Source: Bacteroidales bacterium
Lineage (GTDB): Bacteria > Bacteroidota > Bacteroidia > Bacteroidales > UBA932
Direction of reading: 5' to 3'
Assembly: GCA_004552115.1 (NCBI GenBank)
Contig: SFPH01000127.1
Location: 1 to 12,624, forward strand
DNA length: 12,624 nucleotides
Under the pieces are notes generated by a model. The model was not told where the DNA came from. It saw only the letters and a list, made by a program, of their open reading frames with translations, and made no database searches. The translations under genes were made by a program, and so were the position numbers. Positions 12,571 to 12,624 of the stretch are shown in pieces; position 1 is the first letter of the stretch, and each line of letters opens with the position of its first letter.

Positions 12571-12624
12571 GTGCGTTATCGTTTGGCGCACATGTGTTGT
12601 TATTGGTATCGCGACCATTCGGCA
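12571..12624 (+). CDS. Possible start of a further gene at the right edge
   Basis: From GTG 12571 the frame is open for 18 codons to the end of the window, beginning MRYRLAHMCC. It begins 6 nt after the previous stop. An in-frame ATG lies seven codons later. The stretch is too short to tell a gene from chance. Confidence 0.2.
   Translation, partial: MRYRLAHMCCYWYRDHSA

Overview
The window looks like part of an integrative or conjugative element (or conjugative plasmid) from a Bacteroidota host, most likely order Bacteroidales. The basis is recognisable Bacteroidota mobile-element families (a DUF4134/TraE-like small membrane protein, a Toprim primase-like protein, a DUF4099/DUF3945-like protein) and promoter boxes of the Bacteroides -7 type (TAnnTTTG) ahead of both transcription units. 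No species can be named from the sequence. No RNA genes, CRISPR arrays, IS elements, attachment sites, oriT or terminators were recognised.

Layout. Positions 1-10786 are one long, tightly packed minus-strand operon. Its genes abut or overlap and read leftward from a promoter near 10819-10826. In transcription order it encodes: a DUF4099/DUF3945-like protein; two small proteins; a 479-aa protein of unknown function with a His/Gly-rich tail; a 585-aa Toprim primase-like protein; a two-TM bacterial PH-domain protein; two exported helical proteins that resemble T4SS TraI/VirB5-type periplasmic components; a Gly/Ala-rich membrane protein; a TraE/VirB2-like two-TM protein; a degenerate M23 (LytM-like) protein; a 666-aa protein of unknown function with hydrophobic segments; and the start of another gene running off the left edge. 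The interval 10787-11005 is a 219-nt divergent regulatory region. Positions 11006-12564 read rightward and encode an exported glucosaminidase, an exported intact M23 peptidase and a 45-aa membrane protein, which looks like a cell-wall-opening module.

How they may work together (inference): the leftward operon supplies DNA-processing and envelope-spanning parts of a conjugation machine, and the rightward genes cut peptidoglycan so that the machine can be assembled. Shared sequence elements (a 19-nt direct repeat and a CTAAT/ATTAG palindrome) lie upstream of both hydrolase genes, suggesting joint control.

The most striking observation is at 2458-2466 (A9 on the coding strand). The M23-like gene's zero frame ends 5 codons after this A9 run, yet the -1 frame is open for 110 further codons. 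That frame is closed upstream by a TAA touching the run, has no plausible start codon for about 86 codons, looks fully coding, and ends 4 nt before the next gene's ATG. This is what is expected of a programmed -1 frameshift or transcriptional-slippage site giving a 286-aa and a 391-aa product. A phase-variable tract, a mutation or a homopolymer sequencing error would look the same and must be excluded.
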